From Anaerolineales bacterium (GTDB lineage: Bacteria > Chloroflexota > Anaerolineae > Anaerolineales > DRMV01), in the NCBI GenBank assembly GCA_026991215.1, contig JALXBY010000021.1, forward strand, positions 1 to 8,810: 8,810 nucleotides of DNA. The letters run 5' to 3'. The stretch's first letter is position 1, and each line of letters starts with the position of its first letter. The notes beneath the pieces were generated by a model. That model saw nothing but the letters and a program-made list of their open reading frames with translations. It was not told where the DNA came from and did no database searches. The position numbers and the translations under genes are program-made. This document shows, in pieces, positions 1-6,081 of the stretch.

Positions 1-21
1 AAGGGCCAAAACGCAGGCCCT
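1..21 (-). terminator. Probable intrinsic terminator of the tRNA operon, cut by the window edge
   Basis: Read on the minus strand, a hairpin with arms AGGGCC and GGCCCT (positions 21-16 and 7-2, 8-base loop) begins 3 bases after the tRNA-Cys 3' end. The last base in the window is a T, so a U-tract could follow outside the window. Its position just behind the last tRNA supports termination. The missing downstream sequence limits certainty. Confidence 0.5.
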
Positions 22-24
22 GAA

Positions 25-96
25 AGGCGGCGGCGGGATTCGAACCCGCGCATCAGGGCTTTGCAGGCCCCTGCCTTACCACTTGGCTACGCCGCC
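25..96 (-). tRNA. tRNA-Cys (anticodon GCA)
   Basis: The minus strand folds into a full cloverleaf of 72 nt. The acceptor stem is GGCGGCG (96-90) paired with CGCCGCC (32-26). The anticodon stem is GGGGC/GCCCT around the loop CTGCAAA, with anticodon GCA at 64-62. The T-arm is GCGGG-TTCGAAT-CCCGC. The discriminator base is U73 (position 25), the identity base expected for bacterial tRNA-Cys. The 3' CCA is not encoded (TTC follows), so it must be added by tRNA nucleotidyltransferase. It lies 10 bases behind tRNA-Gly and is almost certainly on the same transcript. Confidence 0.97.
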
Positions 97-106
97 GATG
101 AAAAAG

Positions 107-179
107 AGCGGGCGACGGGACTTGAACCCGCGACCTCCGCCATGGCAGGGCGGCGCTCTACCAACTGAGCTACGCCCGC
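107..179 (-). tRNA. tRNA-Gly (anticodon GCC)
   Basis: This is a 73-nt cloverleaf on the minus strand. The acceptor stem is GCGGGCG (179-173) with CGCCCGC (114-108). The D-arm carries the usual AGCTCAGTTGGTAGAGC pattern. The anticodon loop is CTGCCAT with GCC at 146-144. The T-arm is GCGGG-TTCAAGT-CCCGT, closed by one G-U pair. The discriminator is U73 (107). CCA is not encoded (CTT follows). It is the first gene of the tRNA operon, only a few bases from the expected transcription start. GCC reads GGC and GGU, and GGC is a heavily used glycine codon in the neighbouring genes. Confidence 0.97.
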
Positions 180-192
180 TCGTCGCATCCCG

Positions 193-220
193 ATTATACC
201 CGCCCCCCTGCCCTTGTCAA
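193..220 (-). promoter_or_regulatory. Consensus sigma-70-type promoter of the tRNA-Gly/tRNA-Cys operon
   Basis: On the minus strand the -35 box TTGACA (220-215) and the -10 box TATAAT (198-193) both match the housekeeping consensus exactly, with a 16-base spacer. The expected start point is near position 186, leaving a 5' leader of only about 7 bases before tRNA-Gly at 179. Perfect boxes with a very short leader are typical of strongly expressed stable-RNA genes. Confidence 0.93.
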
Positions 221-263
221 TTGGCCCAGGGGCTTTTTGAGTTCTTACAAATCTTGCCCCAGC

Positions 264-300
264 CAAAGCCGTTGGGGGCAGGAGATACGGCAAAGCCGTT
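264..300. repeat. 10-bp direct repeat in the tRNA/rpmB divergent region
   Basis: The 10-mer CAAAGCCGTT occurs at 264-273 and again at 291-300, 27 bases start to start. A weak dyad (TGCCCC at 255-260, GGGGCA at 275-280) overlaps the first copy. The repeat lies between the divergent tRNA and rpmB promoters, upstream of both. It could be paired binding sites for a regulator or chance. The region 221-328 contains no gene that I can support. Confidence 0.4.
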
Positions 301-328
301 CCTCAAAACTTGAAAAGCCCCAGGCGCC

Positions 329-357
329 TTGGCAGGGCATAGCCCCTGTGGTAAGAT
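329..357 (+). promoter_or_regulatory. Promoter of rpmB
   Basis: A -35 box TTGGCA (329-334) and a -10 box TAAGAT (352-357) are separated by 17 bases. A TG at 349-350 gives an extended -10. The predicted start is near 364, giving a leader of about 55 bases that contains a pyrimidine-rich stretch flanked by CCCGG (371-375) and CCGGG (390-394), which could pair. The spacer holds a small dyad, GGGC-ATA-GCCC (335-345). An 8-bp palindrome, AGGCGCCT (322-329), abuts the -35 box. Confidence 0.75.
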
Positions 358-419
358 GCTGCCGGTTTGTCCCGGCCTGCCCCCTTGCCCCGGGAAGACC
401 CTGTTTGGGAGGTTGACCC

Positions 420-617
420 ATGGCCAGGTGTGAAATCTGCGGCAAGGGCCCGGGGTTCGGCCTGAACCGGCCCTGGTCCCGCAAGGCGACCAAGCGCATG
501 TTCAAGCCCAACATCCAGCGGGTGACCCTGTGGGAGAACGGCCGCCGGGTGCGGAAGAAGGTATGCACCCGCTGCCTGCGCACCCTGATGAAGCAGGGTG
601 TTCGGGTTGGGGCCTGA
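420..617 (+). CDS. rpmB: Large-subunit ribosomal protein bL28, zinc-binding (C+) form
   Basis: This 65-aa basic protein is a component of the 50S ribosomal subunit. It shows the L28 pattern: an N-terminal MARCEICGKGPGFG, then a tract rich in Arg and Lys ending in a C-terminal RxLRTL-like helix (residues 51-56). Cys4, Cys7, Cys49 and Cys52 form two CxxC pairs. These are the ligands of the zinc-ribbon version of L28, which many bacteria replace with a Cys-free paralogue under zinc limitation. The length is normal for the family. The start is set by the Shine-Dalgarno GGAGGT (408-413), 6 bases before ATG. It has its own promoter and terminator, so it appears monocistronic. L33, its frequent partner gene, is not next to it. 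Confidence 0.96.
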   Translation: MARCEICGKGPGFGLNRPWSRKATKRMFKPNIQRVTLWENGRRVRKKVCTRCLRTLMKQGVRVGA

Positions 618-647
618 CGGACGTCGAGCCGCCATTGCCATCCCTGC

Positions 648-682
648 CCCCGCCTCGGTAGAAGCATGAGAGGCGGGGTTTT
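648..682 (+). terminator. Intrinsic terminator of rpmB
   Basis: A 9-bp perfect stem, CCCCGCCTC (648-656) with GAGGCGGGG (670-678), encloses a 13-base loop and is followed by TTTT (679-682). It begins 30 bases after the rpmB stop codon and separates rpmB from smc. The U-tract is short but the stem is very stable. Confidence 0.85.
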
Positions 683-732
683 GTGCTTTCCTGTTGGGTC
701 CGCCCTTGTGCCCTTGCCTTTGGCTTTACATC

Positions 733-758
733 CTGGGAAGGCGGCAGGCCTTCCCCAG
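733..758 (+). promoter_or_regulatory. Hairpin just upstream of the smc start codon
   Basis: GGGAAGGC (735-742) pairs with GCCTTCCC (748-755) around a 5-base loop. A further CT/AG pairing extends it past a bulged C at 756. It ends 11 bases before the smc ATG, where a Shine-Dalgarno sequence would be expected and none is visible. No convincing promoter was found in 683-769. The hairpin could be an operator, part of a translation-control structure, or incidental. Confidence 0.4.
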
Positions 759-769
759 TGTGCTGAACC

Positions 770-3700
770 ATGACCGTTCGGCTCAAGCGCCTGGAACTGC
801 AGGGGTTCAAGAGTTTCGCCCGTCCCACCACCCTGCGGTTTGATGCCGACATCACCGCGGTGGTGGGGCCCAACGGCGCGGGCAAGTCCAACCTGGTGGA
901 CGCCCTGCGTTGGGTGCTGGGGGAATCTTCCCTGCGCCTGCTCCGGGCGCGGGCCACGGAAGACCTGATTTTCGCGGGCACGACCGCCCGGCCCCGGGCC
1001 GGCTTTGCCCGGGTGACCGCGGTCTTCGACAACGAGAGCGGCTGGCTGCCCCTGGACTTCGCCGAAGTGGAACTCACCCGCAAGGTATACCGGGATGGCC
1101 GCGGTGAGTTCCGCCTGAACGGGCGCCGGGTCCGCCTCTACGAGGTGCGGGAACTGCTGGCCCGGGCCGGCCTGGCCGATGGCCAGGCCGTGTTCATCGG
1201 CCAGGGCATGGTGGATGCGGTGCTGACCCTCAAGCCCGAGGCCCGCCGCGAGATGCTGGAGGGAGCCGCGGGCATCGGCCTGTTCCGCAAGCGCCGGGAC
1301 GAAGCCCTGCAGCGGCTGGAGGAAACCCGCCGGAACCTGGCCCGCCTGGAGGACCTCCTGGCCGAACTCCGGCCCCAGATGGAACGGCTGGCCCGCCGGG
1401 CCCGACGCATGCAAGAGGCCCAGGCGGTCCAACGGCAACTGCAGGAAACGGAACGGCGGGCCTTCGCGCTGGAGTGGCATCTCCTGAGCCGACACCTGGA
1501 CGCGGCCCGGCAGGCCCTGGAAGCCGCCCGCCATCGTTACCTCGAACAGCGCCGCATCTGGCTGCGTCATCAGGAGGCCGTCCGGCAGGGGGAAGCGCAA
1601 CTCGAAGCCACCCGCCAGCAACTCAAGGCCCGGCAGCGCGCGCTGCAGCAGGAAGAAGCCGCGTGGCAGGCCCTGCTGCAGCAGGAAATGGCCTTGCAGC
1701 GGACCTGGCAGACGAAGCGGGAGCAGCGTTTTGTCCTGGAGCGCCGCCGGTCCGAACGGGCTTCCCGCCGCGCCTTGCTGGAAACCCGCCTGGCGGAATT
1801 GCAAGGGGAACTCGACCAGGTCCAGCAAGAACGCCAGGAGGCCGAATCCCGGCTGGCCCAACTTCAGGCCCAGGTGCAGGCACAGGAGAAAGAACTCCAC
1901 CAGCACCGGGCCCGCATGCGGGAACTGCGCCGGGAAGAGGACCGGCTGCTACGCCGCCAGAGCGCGCTGCAGGGTCGGCTGCAGGCCCTGCGGCAGCGCC
2001 TGAAGCAAAGCGAACAGGCCCTGGAAGCCCTGGCCCCCCAGGTGCAGCAGGCCCGGTCGGACCTGCAGAAGGCCCAGGCCGCCCTGAGCCAGGCACAGGA
2101 GGCCCTTGCCCAGGCTCAGGAAGCCTTCGAAGCGGCCCGGAACCAGGTTCAGGCGCGCCTGACCGCGCTGCAACAGGCCCGGAAGGCCCTGGCCGCGCAA
2201 CAACAGGCCCTGCAACGCCACGAGGCGCAACTGGCCCGCGTGCAGGCCCGGCTGGAAGCCCTGGAGCACAGCGCCCGCCAACTGGAGGGCTACTCCCGCG
2301 CGGTCCGGCGGCTGGCCCAAAAGGCCCGGCAGCAGGGCGTCTTCGTGGGCATGCTTTCCGCCCTGGTGGAACCCCAGCCCCAGGCCGCCCGGGCCCTGGC
2401 CGCGGTCCTCAACCTGTTGGGGGACGTGGTGGTGCTCCGGTCCCTGCCGCCGGAACTGGCGCGGCTGGCCGAGGGCAGCCAGGCCCAGGTGCTGCTCCTG
2501 ACCCTGGAGGACGAAGGGGGCCTGGACCTTCCCCCTTCCCCCAAAGCCTCGGGCGTGCTGGGCCGGCTGCTGGACTTCCTCCAGGCCGAAGCCCCGCTCA
2601 AGCAGGCCCTGGAACCCTGGCTGGGCCGGGTGCTTTTGGCCCAGGACCGGGCAACGGCCCGCGACCTGACGGCCCAGGGGCCTTTCATGGCCGTGACCGT
2701 GGACGGCGAGGTCTTCCTGGCCCCCAACTTCCGGGCACTGGGCCGGCCGGGCATGGAAGAACGCCTGCGCCGCCACCAGGAACGCCGGCAGTTGCAACGA
2801 GAACTGGAAACCCTGCAGGCCGAAGCCGAGGCCCTGCGGGCGCGCCTCAGGGCAAGTGAAGCCCAGGAGCAGGCCGCGCAACAGGCCTTGCAGGAAGCTC
2901 AGAGCCGCCTGGAGGCCGCAAACGAAGCCCGTCGGCAGGCCGAACAGGCCCACCACCGGGCCGCCATGAACCTGGAAGCCGCGCAAGCAGCCCTGCAACG
3001 GCTCCAGGCCCGGCGGGAAAGCCTGCTCCGGGAAATCGACGCCGCGCGTGAGGAGCAGGCCGCGCTGGAAAAAGAGGCGCGAGAAGTGGCCCAGGCCCTG
3101 CAACGCCTGGGGGAAACGCGGGAAGCCCTGGCCCGCCGCGCGCCCGGCCGCGACCTGGACCGGCTGCGGACCGAACGGGCCTACTGGGAGCAGCAGATGC
3201 GCTTCCTCCAGGAACGCCAGAGGAAACTCGTCGCGCGGCTGCAGGGGATGCGCCGGGAATACGAAGACCTTACCCGCCAGATGCAACAAGAGGACCGGGA
3301 AGCCGAGCGCCTGCAGCAAGAGATAGCCGAGGTGGAGCAACGCCTGGAGGACCTCCGCCGCCGTCGCCAGGCTCAGGAGGCCCGGCTCCAGGAACTGCGG
3401 GCCGGCCTCAAGCCCCTGGAGGAGGCCCTGCAACGGCTGGAAGCCCAGTGGCGTGAGGGCCGGGTAAAGGAACAGGAGGCCCGGCAGAGCCTGCGGGAGG
3501 CCGAAGCCCGCCTGCAGGAGGCCCAACTGCGTCTGCAGCGGGTCCAGAGCCGGCGGGCCGGCCTGTGGCGTCGCCTGCGGGAGGCCGGCTGGCATCTGCG
3601 GGACCTGGGCCTTGAAACCACGTCCCCCCTGACCCCGCTGCCCCTGCCTGAAGCCGGGGACGAAGCCGCACACCTGGCCGAACTGGAGCGCCTGCGCGCG

Positions 3701-4384
3701 GAGGCCCGCGCTTTGCGGCAGCGGCTCAAGCGGCTGGGGCCCGTGGTTCCCGAAATCCTCGAAGAGTACCGCCAGTTGGAAGAACGGGTGCGCTTTCTGG
3801 AAACCCAGATGGAAGACATCCGCCGGGCCGAGGCCGACCTGCTGGACCTGCTCCGCACCCTGGAGGAGGAGATGCGCAAGCGCTTCCGCCGGGTGTTCCA
3901 GCAGGTGCAGAAGGCCTTCCAGCACGTGTTTACCCGTCTGTTCGGCGGCGGCAGGGCCCGCCTGGTGCTCACCGACCCCGAACACTGGGAGCGTTCGGGC
4001 ATCGACATCGAGGTGCGGCTGCCCGGCAAGCGCACCCGCCGGATGGCCCTGCTTTCCGGCGGCGAGCGCAGCCTGACCGCCCTGGCCTTGATTTTCGCCC
4101 TGGTTCAGGTGGCCGGGACGCCCCTGTGCGTGCTGGACGAAGTGGACGCGATGCTGGACGAGGCCAACGTGGGCCGCTTCCTGAGCGTGTTGCAGGAGAT
4201 GCAGGAGCGCACCCAGTTCATCATCATCACCCACAACCCGGTGACCATTCAGGCGGCCCACATCCTCTACGGCATCACCTTAGACGACGACGGCACGTCC
4301 CGCGTGCTCAGCCTGCGGTTGGAAGACGCCGAGGCCTGGGTCCGGGCCGAGGCCGGGGAAGCGGCCCTTTCGGAACCCGCTTGA
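770..4384 (+). CDS. smc: Chromosome segregation protein SMC
   Basis: This 1204-aa ATPase forms the core of the bacterial condensin SMC-ScpAB, which organises and helps separate sister chromosomes. The N-terminal head opens with the family sequence RLKRLELQGFKSF. It has Walker A GPNGAGKSN (residues 33-41) and a Q-loop glutamine at about 145 in FIGQG. Two long coiled-coil arms rich in Gln, Glu, Arg, Ala and Leu (roughly 171-506 and 662-1030) flank a hinge at about 507-661. The C-terminal head has the signature LSGGERS (1095-1101), Walker B LCVLDEVD (1119-1126, catalytic Glu1124) and an ITHN H-loop. All ATPase motifs are intact, and the length is normal for the family (about 1150-1250). The hinge lacks the usual paired glycines (see findings). 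The ATG is chosen because the conserved N-terminus begins there. No Shine-Dalgarno precedes it. ScpA and ScpB are not in the window. Confidence 0.97.
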   Translation: MTVRLKRLELQGFKSFARPTTLRFDADITAVVGPNGAGKSNLVDALRWVLGESSLRLLRARATEDLIFAGTTARPRAGFARVTAVFDNESGWLPLDFAEVELTRKVYRDGRGEFRLNGRRVRLYEVRELLARAGLADGQAVFIGQGMVDAVLTLKPEARREMLEGAAGIGLFRKRRDEALQRLEETRRNLARLEDLLAELRPQMERLARRARRMQEAQAVQRQLQETERRAFALEWHLLSRHLDAARQALEAARHRYLEQRRIWLRHQEAVRQGEAQLEATRQQLKARQRALQQEEAAWQALLQQEMALQRTWQTKREQRFVLERRRSERASRRALLETRLAELQGELDQVQQERQEAESRLAQLQAQVQAQEKELHQHRARMRELRREEDRLLRRQSALQGRLQALRQRLKQSEQALEALAPQVQQARSDLQKAQAALSQAQEALAQAQEAFEAARNQVQARLTALQQARKALAAQQQALQRHEAQLARVQARLEALEHSARQLEGYSRAVRRLAQKARQQGVFVGMLSALVEPQPQAARALAAVLNLLGDVVVLRSLPPELARLAEGSQAQVLLLTLEDEGGLDLPPSPKASGVLGRLLDFLQAEAPLKQALEPWLGRVLLAQDRATARDLTAQGPFMAVTVDGEVFLAPNFRALGRPGMEERLRRHQERRQLQRELETLQAEAEALRARLRASEAQEQAAQQALQEAQSRLEAANEARRQAEQAHHRAAMNLEAAQAALQRLQARRESLLREIDAAREEQAALEKEAREVAQALQRLGETREALARRAPGRDLDRLRTERAYWEQQMRFLQERQRKLVARLQGMRREYEDLTRQMQQEDREAERLQQEIAEVEQRLEDLRRRRQAQEARLQELRAGLKPLEEALQRLEAQWREGRVKEQEARQSLREAEARLQEAQLRLQRVQSRRAGLWRRLREAGWHLRDLGLETTSPLTPLPLPEAGDEAAHLAELERLRAEARALRQRLKRLGPVVPEILEEYRQLEERVRFLETQMEDIRRAEADLLDLLRTLEEEMRKRFRRVFQQVQKAFQHVFTRLFGGGRARLVLTDPEHWERSGIDIEVRLPGKRTRRMALLSGGERSLTALALIFALVQVAGTPLCVLDEVDAMLDEANVGRFLSVLQEMQERTQFIIITHNPVTIQAAHILYGITLDDDGTSRVLSLRLEDAEAWVRAEAGEAALSEPA

Positions 4385-4411
4385 AGGGAAGGGCATTGCC
4401 CTCCCCCACCC
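4385..4411 (+). repeat. G3C-centred hairpin directly after smc, copy 1 of a dispersed repeat
   Basis: Starting on the first base after the smc stop codon, AGGGC-ATT-GCCCT (4390-4402) forms a 5-bp stem, extended after one mismatch by GGG/CCC (4386-4388 with 4404-4406). No T-run follows, so an efficient intrinsic terminator is doubtful and read-through into hisA is likely. The 27 bases match 6034-6060 at 24 positions, including the A-C-C-C flank outside the stem. Confidence 0.65.
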
Positions 4412-4418
4412 AAAACAG

Positions 4419-4434
4419 GGCGCCCCGCGGCGCC
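4419..4434 (+). promoter_or_regulatory. GC hairpin abutting the hisA ribosome-binding site
   Basis: GGCGCC (4419-4424) and GGCGCC (4429-4434) can pair across a 4-base loop, CCGC. The second arm ends exactly where the hisA Shine-Dalgarno GGGAGG (4435-4440) begins. In RNA such a stem would sit next to, but not within, the ribosome-binding site. No promoter for hisA is evident in this 63-base gap. Confidence 0.4.
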
Positions 4435-4447
4435 GGGAGGCTTCGCC

Positions 4448-5179
4448 ATGTTCGACCTTTACCCCGCGCTGGACCTGCGCCATGGCCGGGTGGTCCGGCT
4501 CTACCAGGGCGACGCCCGGCAGGAGACGGTGTACGAACACCGCCCCCTGGTGGTGGCCCGGCGCTGGCTGGAGGCCGGGGCCCGCTGGCTCCACGTGGTG
4601 GACCTGGACGCGGCCTTCGGGGAAGGTCACCATCGGGACCTGGCCCCCGCGTTGGTGAACCTGGCCCAACGGTATCAGGCCCGCATCCAATGGGGCGGCG
4701 GGGTGCGCGACCAGGCCACCCTCGACGCGCTCCTGCAGGCCGGCGTGCACCGGGTCATGGTGGGGAGCATGGCGGTGAAGCAACCTACCGTGCTGGCCCA
4801 GGCCCTGGACCGCTGGGGCGCGGCCCGGCTGGTGGTGGTCCTGGATGCCAAGGCCGGCCAGGTGCGCATCGCGGGGTGGCGGCAGGCCACCGGCCTTTCC
4901 CCCCTGGCCCTGGCCCGCTTCTGGGCTGACCGGGGCGTCCGCTGGTTCCTGTACACCGACGTGCAGCGGGATGGCACCCTGCAGGGGCCGGACGTGGCCA
5001 CCGCGTCCCGCATCGCGCAGGAGACCCGCACCTGGGTGGTACTGGCAGGCGGCGTGGCCCGGCTGGAGCACGTCCTGGCCGCGCGGGAGGCGGGCCTGGC
5101 CGGGGTCGTGGTGGGCCGGGCACTGTACGAAGGCACCCTGGACCTGAAGGAAGCCCTGCAGATTTTGGATACCCTCTGA
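4448..5179 (+). CDS. hisA: Phosphoribosylformimino-5-aminoimidazole carboxamide ribotide isomerase (HisA)
   Basis: This 243-aa (beta/alpha)8-barrel enzyme converts ProFAR to PRFAR in the fourth step of cytosolic histidine biosynthesis (EC 5.3.1.16). The catalytic aspartates are visible: Asp9 in the N-terminal strand PALDL and Asp133 in VVVLDAKAG. The first phosphate-binding loop is GGGVRD (83-88). YTDVQRDGTLQGPD (170-183) is the classic HisA strand-6 block. The second phosphate site is AGGV (200-203) with VVGRALYEG (221-229). The internal half-barrel repeat of the family can be followed. HisF is the alternative, but the Asp pair and the RDGTL block favour HisA. The ATG start follows GGGAGG (4435-4440) by 7 bases. 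The gene is apart from other his genes in this window and is followed 26 bases later by a HAD phosphatase, likely on the same mRNA. Confidence 0.95.
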   Translation: MFDLYPALDLRHGRVVRLYQGDARQETVYEHRPLVVARRWLEAGARWLHVVDLDAAFGEGHHRDLAPALVNLAQRYQARIQWGGGVRDQATLDALLQAGVHRVMVGSMAVKQPTVLAQALDRWGAARLVVVLDAKAGQVRIAGWRQATGLSPLALARFWADRGVRWFLYTDVQRDGTLQGPDVATASRIAQETRTWVVLAGGVARLEHVLAAREAGLAGVVVGRALYEGTLDLKEALQILDTL

Positions 5180-5205
5180 AGCCTGGCGTACAAAGGAGGT
5201 GCGCG

Positions 5206-6027
5206 GTGGACCTGGCCGACATCCGTGGCCTGATTGTGGACATGGACGGCGTGCTGTGGCGGGCCGGTGAACCCATTGGCCCGGTGGCCGAATGGTTCGC
5301 GCGGCTGCAGGCCCTGGGCTTGCGCTGGGTCTTTGCCACGAACAATGCGACCAAGGCCCCGGAGGATTACCTCCGCACCCTGCAACGCCTGGGCCTGCCC
5401 CAGGTTCGGGAGGACCAGGTGGTGAATTCGGTCATGGCCGCGGTGTACGCGCTGCAGGGCCGCTGGCCCCAGGGCGGGCCGGTGTACGTCATCGGCGAGC
5501 AGGGGCTGCACCGGGGGCTGGCTCAGGCCGGTTTCCCGCACCAGGAGGAAGGGCCGGTGCTGGCCGTGGTCGTGGGCCTGGACCGGGGCCTGACCTACGA
5601 GAAACTCCGTCGGGCCACGCTGCACATCCGCCGGGGAGCCTGGTTCGTGGGCACGAACCCGGACCGCTCCTTCCCCACGCCGGAGGGCCTGGTGCCGGGC
5701 GCGGGGGCCATCCTGGCCGCGCTGGAGGCGGCCAGCGACGTCGCGCCCACCATCGTGGGCAAGCCCGAACCCTTCCTGTTCCAGGCAGCCCTGGAACGGC
5801 TGGGCCTGCCGCCGGAGCAGGTCCTGGTGGTGGGCGACCGGCTGGAGACGGACATCCTGGGCGGCCAGCGGATGGGCTGCGCCACCGCGCTGGTGCTTTC
5901 CGGGGTCACCTCGCGGGAACAGGCGGAACGCTGGACCCCGCCACCCGATTTGATTGCCCCCGATTTCGGCGGCGTGGTCACCCGGCTGGAACAGGCCCGC
6001 CGGGGCAGGAAAGTTATGGATAAATAA
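5206..6027 (+). CDS. HAD superfamily class IIA phosphatase (NagD/4-nitrophenylphosphatase type)
   Basis: This 273-aa predicted cytosolic Mg-dependent phosphatase has all four HAD motifs. Motif I is DMDGVLW, with nucleophile Asp12 and acid Asp14. Motif II is FATNNAT, with Thr45. The motif III lysine is Lys186 in VGKPEP. Motif IV is VGDRLETDI, with Asp211 and Asp216. The cap contains GTNPDRSFPTPEG (149-161), typical of the class IIA C2 cap shared by NagD, phosphoglycolate phosphatases and 4-nitrophenylphosphatases. The substrate cannot be read from the sequence. The start is GTG, fixed by a very strong Shine-Dalgarno, AAAGGAGGT (5192-5200), 5 bases upstream. It follows hisA by 26 bases without a terminator, so the two are probably co-transcribed. 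A role as histidinol-phosphate phosphatase is possible from context only. Confidence 0.9.
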   Translation: MDLADIRGLIVDMDGVLWRAGEPIGPVAEWFARLQALGLRWVFATNNATKAPEDYLRTLQRLGLPQVREDQVVNSVMAAVYALQGRWPQGGPVYVIGEQGLHRGLAQAGFPHQEEGPVLAVVVGLDRGLTYEKLRRATLHIRRGAWFVGTNPDRSFPTPEGLVPGAGAILAALEAASDVAPTIVGKPEPFLFQAALERLGLPPEQVLVVGDRLETDILGGQRMGCATALVLSGVTSREQAERWTPPPDLIAPDFGGVVTRLEQARRGRKVMDK

Positions 6028-6029
6028 TG

Positions 6030-6060
6030 GGGTAGGGGAGGGCAGTGCCCTCCCCTACCC
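6030..6060. terminator. Perfect hairpin between convergent genes; likely bidirectional transcription barrier, copy 2 of the dispersed repeat
   Basis: The arms 6030-6044 and 6046-6060 are perfectly complementary over 15 bp around a single central base. In practice this is a 14-bp stem with a 3-base loop, AGGGC-AGT-GCCCT in the core. It begins 2 bases after the HAD stop codon and lies 21 bases beyond the stop of the convergent GT2 gene. On the plus strand no T-run follows. On the minus strand the stem is followed by CATTATTTATCC, an AT-rich but imperfect U-tract. The position between convergent genes supports termination. Confidence 0.75.
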
Positions 6061-6081
6061 GTAGGAATGCGGAAAACGACC

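Noticed and set aside
83..313. Plus-strand open frame reading GRRDLNPRPPPWQGGALPTELR
   Set aside because: It is the antisense translation of the tRNA-Gly gene, a well-known false protein created by tRNA sequence.
1474..2859. 461-aa plus-strand frame rich in Gly, Pro and Ala
   Set aside because: It is a frame-shifted shadow of smc with no family features.
1500..3600. Many short similar stretches such as GCAGGCCCTG along smc
   Set aside because: They reflect repeated Gln-Ala-Leu coiled-coil heptads in a narrow codon set, with no regular spacer, so this is not a CRISPR or tandem DNA repeat.
1949..4261. 770-aa minus-strand open frame opposite smc, plus a 553-aa one at 245-1906
   Set aside because: They are antisense shadows of the GC-rich coiled-coil coding sequence, with low-complexity Gln/Leu/Gly/Pro composition, and the longer upstream one also crosses rpmB and its terminator. 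The plus strand encodes SMC with all its motifs.
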